From Acidobacteriaceae bacterium (GTDB taxonomy: Bacteria; Acidobacteriota; Terriglobia; Terriglobales; Acidobacteriaceae): 64,000 nt of DNA. The notes beneath the pieces are model-generated. The model ran no database searches. It was not told where the DNA came from and was given only the letters and a program-made list of their open reading frames with translations. Shown in pieces: positions 18,423-26,856 of the stretch. Position 1 is the first letter of the stretch. Every line of letters begins with the position of its first letter. The stretch is from contig PLDC01000015.1 of the NCBI GenBank assembly GCA_003134995.1, positions 356,379-420,378 on the forward strand, written 5' to 3'. Made by a program: the position numbers and the translations under genes.

Positions 18423-18839
18423 TCACTTTTGCTTACAAACAAACTCTCTAGCAATTCCGCCGAAGTCTCCTTCGACCGTCTGCCCGAACTGATCGTCGCG
18501 GTGAGCCTTCTTGCTGACCACCAATGTCCCGCCGCGATCGCGCGAGTAAAACCATTCGGAGTTCGGTACTTCGCTTCCACTCGAGCAGTTGAAGCGAACC
18601 CGCGCCCTAAGCTCCACAAACGGACCACCCTGCGGCAGTTTCGTAGGTTCCTTGTATTCCACGCGTACCCACGCCGTGCGCAGCCCGTTCTTCTGAGGAG
18701 TGATTGAACTGACCAGAACCTGATCGCCGGCAGGCGTAGCGCCAACCGTGCGCCAATCGCCCGCAGCCAGCGCCACCAGTCCCACCAGCAGGACGGGAGC
18801 CAGCACTACAGCAAAGAGAATCAGCAGCCCCTTTTTCAT
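18423..18839 (-). CDS. Hypothetical membrane-anchored or exported protein
   Basis: The 138-residue protein has an N-terminal hydrophobic segment (LLILFAVVLAPVLLVGLVALAA) and a periplasmic domain with AWVRVEYKEPTKL, FNCSSGSEVPNSEWFYSRD and EGDFGGIAREFVC. Two cysteines could pair. It resembles small surface-adhesin-E-like envelope proteins only loosely, so no function is given. The ATG at 18839 starts MKKGLL; an in-frame ATG at 18857 is the alternative. Confidence 0.6.
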   Translation of the reverse strand: MKKGLLILFAVVLAPVLLVGLVALAAGDWRTVGATPAGDQVLVSSITPQKNGLRTAWVRVEYKEPTKLPQGGPFVELRARVRFNCSSGSEVPNSEWFYSRDRGGTLVVSKKAHRDDQFGQTVEGDFGGIAREFVCKQK

Positions 18840-18977
18840 AGGGGACGGAGATATGCCCATAAGCCCGCCGCACACACTTTGGGCTAAAAACCCACTTCTG
18901 TCAACTCGAAATACTTCGCCTTGTGTTCGCCCTGCTGGCGGTGTTACGCTGAAATGCCTCCGCGTGAGAAAGAAATT

Positions 18978-19526
18978 ATGGAAACCCTTCACACCGCAAG
19001 CGTCGACTCGCCAATCGGACCGCTATTTCTGGCAGCGTCCGCCCAAGGATTAGTCGCCCTCGAATTCGACGCCAGATTGCGAGGACAGCAAACGATTCGC
19101 CCGAATCCACGCGATCTTCGCCAGGAAAAAGAGAAAGAAAAAAAGGGATACGAGTTCGTAGAAGGTCCGCGCCAACTGCAGGCCTATGCGAGCGAACTCG
19201 AAGAATATTTCGCCGGAAAGCGCCGCGAGTTCACATTTCCACTCGACCTGCGCGGCACCGATTTCCAGCAATCCTGCTGGCGAGCGCTGCTGGCCATCCC
19301 CTACGGAGAGACGCGCACCTACGCGGACATAGCCCGCGCCGTAGGCAAGCCAACCGCATTCCGCGCCGTAGGCATGGCCAACAATCGCAACCCCATCGCC
19401 GTCGTCGTCCCCTGCCACCGCGTGATTGCATCCGACGGCACACTCTGCGGCTACGGCGGAGGCCTGGACATAAAACGCAAGCTGCTCGAACTCGAAGGCG
19501 CGTTGAGCGGGACGTTGGCGGCGTAG
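18978..19526 (+). CDS. ogt: Methylated-DNA--protein-cysteine S-methyltransferase
   Basis: The suicide repair protein moves a methyl group from O6-methylguanine in DNA to its own cysteine. The 182-residue protein carries the active-site PCHRVI, the helix-turn-helix core FQQSCWRALLAIPYGETRTYADIA, the Asn hinge (GMANNRNPIA) and the GYGGGLDIKRKLLELE end. The N-terminal RNase H-like part is short. ATG at 18978 is preferred over one at 18954 because homology starts here. No ada-type regulator neighbours it. Confidence 0.93.
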   Translation: METLHTASVDSPIGPLFLAASAQGLVALEFDARLRGQQTIRPNPRDLRQEKEKEKKGYEFVEGPRQLQAYASELEEYFAGKRREFTFPLDLRGTDFQQSCWRALLAIPYGETRTYADIARAVGKPTAFRAVGMANNRNPIAVVVPCHRVIASDGTLCGYGGGLDIKRKLLELEGALSGTLAA

Positions 19527-19570
19527 GATACAACGGCACGCCGTAGAGGTTGCGTTTGACCTTCCCGAAG

Positions 19571-19591
19571 ATATACAATTTAAATGTATAT
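19571..19591. promoter_or_regulatory. Palindromic operator of the toxin-antitoxin operon
   Basis: ATATACA, ATTTAAA and TGTATAT form a 7-7-7 inverted repeat with perfect arms, directly before the AAGGAG ribosome-binding site of the antitoxin. AbrB-type antitoxins bind such AT-rich palindromes to repress their own operon, so this is the likely autoregulatory site. Confidence 0.75.
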
Positions 19592-19603
19592 CTAAGGAGC
19601 GCT

Positions 19604-19852
19604 ATGCAGGTCTCAAAGTGGGGTAACAGCCTAGCCATTCGCATACCCGCCGCAGTCGTCGAGGCGCTTGAACTGAAAGAAGGCGATGACGTTGAGATTC
19701 GCGTCGCGGGTTCTCGTAAGTTGGAAGTTGGCCGGGATGAGAGCCGGCGGCGCGCCTTAGAGACTCTGCGCAAGCTAAGCCGTCCTTTGCCCCCGGGCTT
19801 CGTCTTCGACCGCGAGGAAGCACATGAACGTGGAGGCAGGGACGATGAGTGA
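19604..19852 (+). CDS. AbrB/MazE-family antitoxin
   Basis: The 82-residue protein begins MQVSKWGNSLAIRIPAAVVE, the swapped-hairpin AbrB DNA-binding fold, followed by LELKEGDDVEIRVAG and a charged C-terminal tail that would wrap the toxin. AAGGAG lies four bases before the ATG at 19604. The stop codon is 6 bases before the PIN toxin, so the two form one operon controlled by the palindrome at 19571. Confidence 0.9.
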   Translation: MQVSKWGNSLAIRIPAAVVEALELKEGDDVEIRVAGSRKLEVGRDESRRRALETLRKLSRPLPPGFVFDREEAHERGGRDDE

Positions 19853-19858
19853 CGAGCG

Positions 19859-20269
19859 ATGAGCGATAGGGCATTCTTCGACTCGAACGTTCTGATCTAC
19901 GCCATGGTGAGCGGAGATTCCCGCAGAGAAAGGGCTCAGCAGTTGGTAGCCAAAGGTGGAGTGATCAGCGTTCAAGTTTTGAATGAGTTTGTCGCCGTCG
20001 CCCGGCGTAAGATGCGCCTCCCGTGGAAGGATGTGATCGAAGCACTTAATGCTGTTCGATTCCTATTCCCGTCGCCCGTTTCAATCACGCAGGATACGCA
20101 TGAAGCGGCATTAGAGATCGCGCAGCAGTATGGGTTCGGCATTTACGATGCGCTGATCGTCGCCTCTGCCCTAGAGGCGAAGTGCACGATCCTGTACTCG
20201 GAGGATATGCAGGACGGGCAGGTTATCGATCATGGGTTGGCGATTCGGAACCCGTTCCGCTTAGCTTAA
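19859..20269 (+). CDS. PIN-domain toxin (VapC-like ribonuclease)
   Basis: The 136-residue protein has the four acidic positions of PIN nucleases: FFDSNVLIYA, QVLNEFVAVA, GIYDALIVASALE and LYSEDMQDGQ. These coordinate Mg2+ for RNA cleavage. It follows the AbrB antitoxin by six bases. AbrB-type antitoxins with PIN toxins are a known pairing. The intergene and toxin start are built of GATGAGTGACGAGCGATGAGCGAT, a short slippage-prone tandem. Confidence 0.9.
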   Translation: MSDRAFFDSNVLIYAMVSGDSRRERAQQLVAKGGVISVQVLNEFVAVARRKMRLPWKDVIEALNAVRFLFPSPVSITQDTHEAALEIAQQYGFGIYDALIVASALEAKCTILYSEDMQDGQVIDHGLAIRNPFRLA

Positions 20270-20273
20270 CGGC

Positions 20274-20597
20274 CTAGTTCGACTCATCCCGCTCCCAGAT
20301 GTGCAAGGTTCCCCAGATGCTGTCTTCTGGCTGACGCGTCGCTGCTTGTTGCATTTCTATGAGCTCTTCGGGATAGCCCTCGCGACTCATTCTCGTCTCA
20401 AGCAACTGAATCCCATCGAGCTCGATGAGGATATAGCCCATCCCTTCCGCATGTCGCCGGACCCGTTTCTCAAACTCAGTCTGCGAATCAGCCCAGGCGA
20501 CAACGTTCGACCACGCTCCCCTGCCTCCGTCAAATGGGTCGACGTCTTTAATTTCCGGATTTAGTTTTACGCAGGCTAGGCCAGTCCAAATATCCAT
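20274..20597 (-). CDS. Hypothetical protein
   Basis: The 107-residue protein (MDIWTGLACVKLNPEIKD) has no membrane segment or known motif that could be named. Visible blocks are GAWSNVVAWAD, EFEKRVRRHAEGMGYILIELDGIQLLE and SIWGTLHIWERDES, which suggest a compact alpha/beta protein. It ends 4 bases from the toxin stop, in the opposite direction. The ATG at 20597 follows from where the composition becomes protein-like; the frame is open to 20678. Confidence 0.6.
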   Translation of the reverse strand: MDIWTGLACVKLNPEIKDVDPFDGGRGAWSNVVAWADSQTEFEKRVRRHAEGMGYILIELDGIQLLETRMSREGYPEELIEMQQAATRQPEDSIWGTLHIWERDESN

Positions 20598-20708
20598 GTC
20601 ACTCCAACTGCATCTCACTTCACTCAATCCAGAAACTCGTACGAAATGCCCGCGAATGGCAGGAACCACGGCTCGCATTGTACAGGCGGAGCGGCGCGCC
20701 GGAGAACA

Positions 20709-21866
20709 TCACAGTATCGCGCTCTCATGAATCAGCCGCCCCTCGGCGAAGCGCGCTAGATTCAGCAACGATGCGTCGATCAGGTCCGTTTTCCCCGTAA
20801 GAATCAGGTCGCTGAGAATCTTTCCCGTTGCCGGAGCGTGCATCACGCCATGCCCGCTGAAACCGTTGGCAAGAAAAAATCCAGGCACACCCGGAGCCTC
20901 GCCCAAAATCGGATGGTGATCCGGCGTCATCTCATACAAGCCGGCCCACGCGCGCTTGGGATTTACCGGAAGATTGGCGAAGCAGGGCACACGGTCTGCG
21001 GCACGCGTGAGGATCTTTTCGACAAAGCCCGAGTCGAACTCGGTCTTGAACCCCGCCGTTTCTTCGGGATCGTTCCAGGCCAGCAAAAATCCGCGAGCCT
21101 CGGGACGAAAGTGAAATCCGTTCGACATGTCGATGATCATCGGCGCGGTATGAGGAAATTCATCGAACGGCTCACTCGGGACCAGCATGCGGCGCAGCGG
21201 CTCAACCGGCAGATCCAAGCCAACGAACCTGGCCACTCTAGCGGCCCACGCCCCGGCGCAGTCTACGACTTTGCGGGTTGCGACCGCCCCGCGCGTAGTC
21301 TCAACCGACGCAATCCCGTCCGCATCTCGCACAAGCCCGGTGACGGCGGTGTTCTTCCAAAGGGCTGCGCCGTGATCAGTGGCCCAGGTCATGAATCCAA
21401 TCATCGCGCTATAGGGATCGACGAAGCCGTCGCTGGAGCAGAAACTTCCACCCACAATGTCGTCGCCGCGCAATTGCGGAAACATGCCACGAATCTCGTC
21501 GCCGCCGAGCAGCCGCACGTCCTTCAGTCCCATCTTCACCTGCTGCGCGTAGTTGGTGCGCAGATAAGCCATCTGCTGATCGTTCGTAGCGCAGAACAGA
21601 TAACCTTGCGGCCGGTAGTCGCAGGGATAGCCGAGGTGCTCCTCGAACCCGGCATAAAAAGGAATGGAATACATCGACATCTGAATGCTGACCGGAGTGG
21701 AAAACTGCGCCCGCACGCCGCCCATGCTCTTCCCAGTCGAGCCTTTGCCCAACGCCGACTCGCGCTCGATGATCAGAACATCGCGGCATCCGCTGGCCGT
21801 CAGGTGATAAGCGATGCTAGCCCCAACAATCCCTCCGCCGACGATGACAACATCCGCAGTCTGCAT
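20709..21866 (-). CDS. FAD-dependent amine/sarcosine oxidase-type oxidoreductase (DAO family)
   Basis: The 385-residue protein starts with the Rossmann FAD motif DVVIVGGGIVGASIAYHL and the acidic strand end IIERE, then the DAO-family GKGSTGKSMGGVRAQFS. A second family block WAGLYEMTPDHHPILGEAPG with FFLANGFSGHGVMHAPATGK closes the FAD site. Such enzymes oxidise N-methyl or secondary amino acids (sarcosine, glycine, proline); the substrate is not fixed. It stands alone. Confidence 0.9.
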   Translation of the reverse strand: MQTADVVIVGGGIVGASIAYHLTASGCRDVLIIERESALGKGSTGKSMGGVRAQFSTPVSIQMSMYSIPFYAGFEEHLGYPCDYRPQGYLFCATNDQQMAYLRTNYAQQVKMGLKDVRLLGGDEIRGMFPQLRGDDIVGGSFCSSDGFVDPYSAMIGFMTWATDHGAALWKNTAVTGLVRDADGIASVETTRGAVATRKVVDCAGAWAARVARFVGLDLPVEPLRRMLVPSEPFDEFPHTAPMIIDMSNGFHFRPEARGFLLAWNDPEETAGFKTEFDSGFVEKILTRAADRVPCFANLPVNPKRAWAGLYEMTPDHHPILGEAPGVPGFFLANGFSGHGVMHAPATGKILSDLILTGKTDLIDASLLNLARFAEGRLIHESAIL

Positions 21867-21910
21867 GGGTTTCCGAAGTGACCAGCATTCTAGCTTAGGA
21901 GAAGGGATCA

Positions 21911-21974
21911 GGGGTTAGGGGCTAGGGGTTAGCAAATCTCGCTGTGTACAGCTGCTCCCGACCCCTAGTCCCTG
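21911..21974. repeat. GGGGTTAGGGGCTAGGGG repeat pair
   Basis: A 22-base block built of GGGGTTAG/GGGGCTAG words (21911-21932) faces a complementary ACCCCTAGTCCCTG (21961-21974). It lies between two divergent genes and uses the same words as 18325-18415. Confidence 0.65.
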
Positions 21975-22023
21975 TCTTCCAGTAACTTGCCGTGGTTACT
22001 CCCCGTGCTTAGGCTGTAATAGC

Positions 22024-24027
22024 ATGCCCTTACGCTGCCTCTTATTCTCATCGAGTGAGGAGCTCGTCCAGCCGATCTGGCAGGTTCTCGCCGACCTCGG
22101 CATCGAGGGAGAATACTGCCAGAGCGCCGTCGACGCGGTCGAAAGGGTCACAACCCAGCTATTCCAAATCGTGATCACGGACTGGGAAGATCAACCGGAG
22201 GCCGCATTCCTGCTGAAGACGGCGCGGGATCTGAAGGCAGCGCACCGCCCGCTGATTTTGGCGATCGTCGGCGACGATACCGGGCTGCCCGAGGCATTGC
22301 GCGCCGGAGCCAACTCAGTTCTAGTGAAACCAATTCGCGCCGAACAGGCTCGGGACACGCTAAGCACGGCGTGCGAACTGTTGAGATCAAAGTTTCAACC
22401 ATCCGCAGTTCTAACACCGCCAGCCCCTGTCCTAGAACAACAGCCAGATCAAAAGAAAGACACGGCCGAAATCGCAGCAGCCGCTGCGGCCAGCGCGGCT
22501 TCAGCGTCCGCCTCAGTCGGCCAGGTCCCCGAGAAAACCTTCCGCGCGGGAGAATTCCTAACCTCAGCAAGCTCCGCGCCCGGAGCACAATTCGACACCG
22601 AACCGGAGAACGACGTCCAGAAGTCGATAGATCAGGCCGCGATGGCAGAAGTGGACGCGCTCGTAGAGCTGGAGCCAATGGCCTCCGCGGTACAGGATGC
22701 GCCAGCAGAGCCAGCTCCCGCGCAGACGGCACTAACCGGCTGGGCAGCTCTGCAAGCCCGCCTCACTCAACCGATAACTCTGCCAAGTCGGCAGGCCGCC
22801 GCGGAAGAAGCTCCAGCAAAGAGCGAATTGCTGGCCTACGGCGAAACGCCGTCCTACGGGGCCCCAGCCGCAGAGCCCGCTGCAAACAGCAACGCGCCGA
22901 AGACAGAGCCTCAGGAGGAGTCAGCGGCTGAATCGGCGCTCTTCGCCTACATGCCGGGCGAGACGGAAGATGGCGCACATCTCGAGACGCAGCCACAATC
23001 GAGACGCAGCGAACTCATCATGATGAGCGCCCTGGCCGTTGCCTGCGTAGTCTTGATGGCAGTGCCACGCACGCGCGCAAGCCTGCAGGTGTTATCGCGC
23101 TATGCCGTGCGTGCAGCAGCGAATTGGCTGAACCCGCCGCCAGCACCTCTACCACAACCGGCTCCGCAGCATGACACTTTTGGCCAGTCGGGCGACGAGT
23201 ACAAGCTGCCCACAGCAGAAAACATTCCGGACGCCACCACCGATGCCTCGCAAATTCGTGTGCTCCCAGTCGTAGATCCAACCGCGAAACCGGACAAGCC
23301 GCCGGAGGCCAACCCTGGCCAGGCGGCCACAAGCGACAGCAACGCCGCAGATCATAATCAGACAGACCAAAATCAGCCGGGCCAAAATCAGCCAGCACAG
23401 AATCCAACAACACAGAATCAGACTAAAGAAGACGCCAGCGAACAGACGCCGCCTGCAAAAGATCAGACCAAAGATTCAACCGCGACCAGCGCCACCATCG
23501 TTCCCGCAACCACTACGGCACCCCCAGCGCCAACGCCCGAACCACCGAAGGCTCCAATAGTCCAAACTGTCGCCCCACAGCCGCGCCTGGTCACATCAAC
23601 CCAGCCAAGCGTAGCGCCACCGCATCCAGTTTCCGCGGGCAGCGTAGGCATTCCATCAAGCCTGAAATCGCAAATGGCTTCCAGCACCCCGGATGCCAGC
23701 GGCAACAAGCCCGCCGAAGCAGCAATGTCAGCCATTGAGCCGGTAAATCTCACAGAGTCTGCCGTGCGCGAACTGCTCGATCAGCCAGTCGATCCCATAT
23801 ACCCGCCAGCCGCAAGACCTACCGCCCAGCGCGGCAGTGTGGTTCTACAGGTGCAGATCGCCCGCGATGGCACCGTCCAGGAAGTAAAGTTTGTGCAAGG
23901 GTCGCTGATATTCGCCCGGCCCGCCATCGACGCCGTGCGCCAGTGGCACTTCAAGCCTTATTCCATGAACGGCCGCGCCGTGTCAGTGAAGAGCCTCATC
24001 ACGCTGAACTTCAAACCGCCCGCCTAA
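22024..24027 (+). CDS. Receiver-like domain fused to a TonB-type C-terminus
   Basis: This 667-residue chimera starts with a CheY-like receiver: LLFSSSEELVQPIWQVL, phospho-acceptor-position VITDWED near residue 57 and the Lys in SVLVKPIR. The acidic pair normally after strand 1 is SSSE, so phosphorylation is doubtful. A long Ala/Glu/Pro-rich linker follows, then a membrane span (IMMSALAVACVVLMAVP, about 337-353), a Gln/Asn/Pro-rich low-complexity stretch (DHNQTDQNQPGQNQPAQN) and a TonB_C domain (YPPAARPTAQRGSVVLQVQI, VRQWHFKPYSMNGR). TonB domains transmit inner-membrane energy to outer-membrane transporters. No exbBD lies nearby. Confidence 0.85.
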   Translation: MPLRCLLFSSSEELVQPIWQVLADLGIEGEYCQSAVDAVERVTTQLFQIVITDWEDQPEAAFLLKTARDLKAAHRPLILAIVGDDTGLPEALRAGANSVLVKPIRAEQARDTLSTACELLRSKFQPSAVLTPPAPVLEQQPDQKKDTAEIAAAAAASAASASASVGQVPEKTFRAGEFLTSASSAPGAQFDTEPENDVQKSIDQAAMAEVDALVELEPMASAVQDAPAEPAPAQTALTGWAALQARLTQPITLPSRQAAAEEAPAKSELLAYGETPSYGAPAAEPAANSNAPKTEPQEESAAESALFAYMPGETEDGAHLETQPQSRRSELIMMSALAVACVVLMAVPRTRASLQVLSRYAVRAAANWLNPPPAPLPQPAPQHDTFGQSGDEYKLPTAENIPDATTDASQIRVLPVVDPTAKPDKPPEANPGQAATSDSNAADHNQTDQNQPGQNQPAQNPTTQNQTKEDASEQTPPAKDQTKDSTATSATIVPATTTAPPAPTPEPPKAPIVQTVAPQPRLVTSTQPSVAPPHPVSAGSVGIPSSLKSQMASSTPDASGNKPAEAAMSAIEPVNLTESAVRELLDQPVDPIYPPAARPTAQRGSVVLQVQIARDGTVQEVKFVQGSLIFARPAIDAVRQWHFKPYSMNGRAVSVKSLITLNFKPPA

Positions 24028-24149
24028 GGCGGCCATGATGACAAAACTGCCTTTGGATCGTCTTAACTGTTGCACACGTCCGAACCCAAGGCTGGTTACC
24101 CCTGGGCCGAACAAGAGCAGCCAAGAATCCAGAAAACGCATCTACAAGA

Positions 24150-24155
24150 TATAAT
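24150..24155 (+). promoter_or_regulatory. Candidate -10 box for the S41-like gene
   Basis: TATAAT lies 47 bases before the ATG at 24203, in the context TATAATGGT that also occurs at 7147. No good -35 box was found at the usual spacing, so the call is weak. Confidence 0.35.
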
Positions 24156-24202
24156 GGTCTAAGTTCCTCAGGAAGCGACTCCTTTCCAAAAAGAAGATTA
24201 CG

Positions 24203-25435
24203 ATGTCGATGAAAATTAAAGCTGCGGTGCTGGTTTCGTCTTTTGCGGTGTTGTTGTTTGTCGTGGCCGGCTCGCTCGGCCTCGGCGGCGTCCATGCGTC
24301 TTCCAACGACGGATCCTACCGCCAGATGCAGGTCTATAGCGAAGTTCTGTCGCGCGTGCAGAGCGAGTACGTGGAAGACCCCAACATTCCCAAAGTGACG
24401 GACGGCGCACTGCACGGCCTGGTCGAGTCGCTTGACGCCAACTCCAGCTACCTCACGCCCGAAGCCTACAAGGCCTACAAAGCCCACAAGGCAGAGGCGA
24501 AAGGCGAAATCGGCGCGACCATCTCCAAGCGCTTCGGCTACGCCGCCGTAGTCTCCGTCCTCCCAGGCTCGCCCGCGGAAAAAGCCGGCATCGAAGACAC
24601 GGACATTTTCGAAGCCATCGAAGGCCGCAGCACGCGCGACATGTCGCTGCCCGAAATTCGCAGCGCGCTCTCCGGAGCGCCGGGTTCCACCGTAAATGTT
24701 TCAGTAGTCCGCGCGCGCCGGGCCGAGCCCCAGAAGATGTCGATCGCCCGCGACGTAGTCACCATTCCGCCAGTCACCGACAAGATGGTCGAAGAGAACA
24801 TCGGCTACATCAAAGTCGACGCCCTCACCAAGGGCAAGGCGCAGGAAATCGCCGCGAAGATCAAGTCCCTCGAAAAATCCGGCGCGAAGAAATTCATTCT
24901 CGATCTTCGCAACACATCGCAGGGTGAGGAAAGTGAAGGCGTCGCCACCGCGAACCTGTTCCTGAATCACGGCACCATCACGTATCTGCAAGGCCAAAAG
25001 TTTCCGCGAGAGGCTTTCAATGCCGATCCAGCGAAGGCGATAACCACGCTGCCAGTCGCCGTACTCGTAAATAAAGGCACAGCAGGCGCGGCAGAGATTG
25101 TGGCGGCGGCCATCCTCGAGAATGCCCGCGGCGACCTGGTGGGCGAAAAAACTTTTGGCGAAGGCTCATTGCCGAAAACCTTCGATCTGCCAGACGGCGG
25201 AGCCCTGATTCTTTCTGTCGCGAAATACTATTCGCCCAGCGGCAAAGCGATTCAGGAAACCGCGGTAACTCCTAATGTGCTGGTAGCCGACGACACCGAC
25301 AACGAGATCGTGGAAGATGAGGATGGGGCGCATGAGTCGGACGTCAAACCCAGGGCGCCGGAAGGCACGCCCAAGGTCACGCCGGACGATCAGTTGCACA
25401 AAGCCATCGAGGTCCTGAAGCTTCGCACGAGCTAA
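24203..25435 (+). CDS. S41-family (C-terminal processing) protease homologue without catalytic residues
   Basis: The 410-residue exported protein has a signal segment (AAVLVSSFAVLLFVVAG), the S41 N-terminal helices (YSEVLSRVQSEYVEDPN), a PDZ domain (GYAAVVSVLPGSPAEKAGIEDTDIFEAIEG) and the S41 core. In active CtpA/Tsp enzymes the core reads SASASEI then TFGKG, with catalytic Ser and Lys 25 residues apart. Here the same positions read TAGAAEI and TFGEG, so Ser is Gly and Lys is Glu. Fold and PDZ are intact, so a binding or scaffold role is inferred. A Glu/Asp-rich tail follows. Confidence 0.88.
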   Translation: MSMKIKAAVLVSSFAVLLFVVAGSLGLGGVHASSNDGSYRQMQVYSEVLSRVQSEYVEDPNIPKVTDGALHGLVESLDANSSYLTPEAYKAYKAHKAEAKGEIGATISKRFGYAAVVSVLPGSPAEKAGIEDTDIFEAIEGRSTRDMSLPEIRSALSGAPGSTVNVSVVRARRAEPQKMSIARDVVTIPPVTDKMVEENIGYIKVDALTKGKAQEIAAKIKSLEKSGAKKFILDLRNTSQGEESEGVATANLFLNHGTITYLQGQKFPREAFNADPAKAITTLPVAVLVNKGTAGAAEIVAAAILENARGDLVGEKTFGEGSLPKTFDLPDGGALILSVAKYYSPSGKAIQETAVTPNVLVADDTDNEIVEDEDGAHESDVKPRAPEGTPKVTPDDQLHKAIEVLKLRTS

Positions 25436-25472
25436 CAAGACAACGGGCAAGGTTGGATCCCTCAACGTGGCC

Positions 25473-26285
25473 CTACGCCACCATCTGATCAAGCACGTCG
25501 GGTATTCGCCGCTCTAGGCTCGCCTCGTCTCCTGCTTCTATCTCCAGCGTACTCGTCGATAGCGACGCGATTAACTGTTTGGCGCTACTCCTCCATTTGT
25601 CCGCCTTGGTCATAACCGCCAACCTCAACCAGCTTTCGAACATCGTTCTCTCAGTGTCATAAACCAAGAAGCCATATTCGCGGGCTTTGGCGAGTGAGTC
25701 GTCAGATGGCCGCAAGATCTTGATCGCCACAGGCTCTCGATCTTCGTCCCGTGCATAGCAGACGAAATCGAGGACGTGAGTTGCCCGGAGCCCCTTGACA
25801 GACACTTTTCGCTGAACCTTTGTGGGGTAGGGAGGATGCCAAATCCTGAGTCCGCGCTCGATTCGACCTTCCACGGGCTCTTCACCAAAATCCGGCCTGT
25901 GCCCGAGCAGATGCCACATTCCTAAAGTCTCGCACTGGCCAATCGCTAGTATCGCGGTGTGAAGCTCCTCCTGCTTGCAGGCGACCTGAAAGACCCCATC
26001 AACGAACATCGCACCAAGGCGATCCGCCATCCGCGAAAATGCCTCTTCGCGTAGGTCCGTTATGTGAACACCCTGAGAGTGAAGTTCCGCCGAGGTTTTC
26101 CCCGCATCGTGCACGACGAAATAATCAGGCATTTTTCGGTCCACGAAAACCGCAAGATACCTGTCGTCCAGTGTCTTGGAGGGTAGCACCAAGACACACC
26201 CCTCCCGTGACTCGGCAACGTGAATCTCGCTTCCGAAGTACCTGACCAAGGACTCTTTAAGAGAATGGCAGTAGGTCTGATCCAT
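25473..26285 (-). CDS. DUF1828-domain protein
   Basis: The 270-residue protein resembles DUF1828/DUF1829 proteins: an N-terminal part with YLAVFVDRKMPDYFVVHDAGKTSAELHSQGV and a C-terminal part with THVLDFVCYARDEDREPVAIKILRPSDD. The latter resembles nuclease-like folds, but no catalytic motif can be proven. Its start overlaps the end of the upstream gene 26257-26655 by 29 bases, so the two are co-transcribed and coupled. Such two-gene units are often horizontally moved. The frame could start 12 bases earlier (26297). Confidence 0.7.
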   Translation of the reverse strand: MDQTYCHSLKESLVRYFGSEIHVAESREGCVLVLPSKTLDDRYLAVFVDRKMPDYFVVHDAGKTSAELHSQGVHITDLREEAFSRMADRLGAMFVDGVFQVACKQEELHTAILAIGQCETLGMWHLLGHRPDFGEEPVEGRIERGLRIWHPPYPTKVQRKVSVKGLRATHVLDFVCYARDEDREPVAIKILRPSDDSLAKAREYGFLVYDTERTMFESWLRLAVMTKADKWRSSAKQLIASLSTSTLEIEAGDEASLERRIPDVLDQMVA

Positions 26286-26655
26286 AGTCGGTCGCACTTA
26301 AGTCTACCCGGAGCAGCTTCAATGCCCTTATTAGAAACTCCTCACGGCTCTTGAGACCAGCAAAATCTCCCATCGGAACCTTGCCCTTCTCGGCACTTTC
26401 CGCCTTGTGATCCCAAATGTGCCGATGCCAACCAGCGCGCACGGTGCCATCCAGCCCAAGGAACTTTGGTTCCCAATCGAAACCGTCTACCCGGGTGTTG
26501 TGCAGCTTGAGGGCAATTGTCCACCCCTCCACGTAGTTAGGATGCTTACAGTGAATGTTGAGACGCAAGATCACGGTGTGTGAGTTTGAATAGTCGTCCG
26601 TGGTGACGTGCTCAGTCTCAAAATCCGCCTCTCCTCTTACCTCGAGCTGTCGCAC
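26257..26655 (-). CDS. Hypothetical partner of the DUF1828 gene
   Basis: The 132-residue protein starts with GTG (MRQLEVRGEADFETEHVTTD) and has ILRLNIHCKHPNYVEGWTIALKLHNTR, WHRHIWDHKAESAEKGKVPMGDF and a helical end EEFLIRALKLLRVDL. No family is recognised with confidence. The 3' end overlaps the DUF1828 gene by 29 bases. The pair lies between the S41-like gene and a penicillin-binding protein, neither of which is related in function. Confidence 0.6.
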   Translation of the reverse strand: MRQLEVRGEADFETEHVTTDDYSNSHTVILRLNIHCKHPNYVEGWTIALKLHNTRVDGFDWEPKFLGLDGTVRAGWHRHIWDHKAESAEKGKVPMGDFAGLKSREEFLIRALKLLRVDLSATDYGSDLLPFS

Positions 26656-26856
26656 GATTTCACCCCGGCTAATGTCGAAATATTTCCTTTCCTCAACAAT
26701 CCTCTGAACCAGAAAGAAGTATCGGTGGGCATAATTAAAGGCCGCTTATCATACTTCGAGGCCGAACCGTCTGCAACCCTTTTCCTGATGAAGTTGGGGC
26801 GGACGGGCATCGCGGTCAGAAAACCTGGCCGCCCTGCTATCCTGAACCTATTCGCC

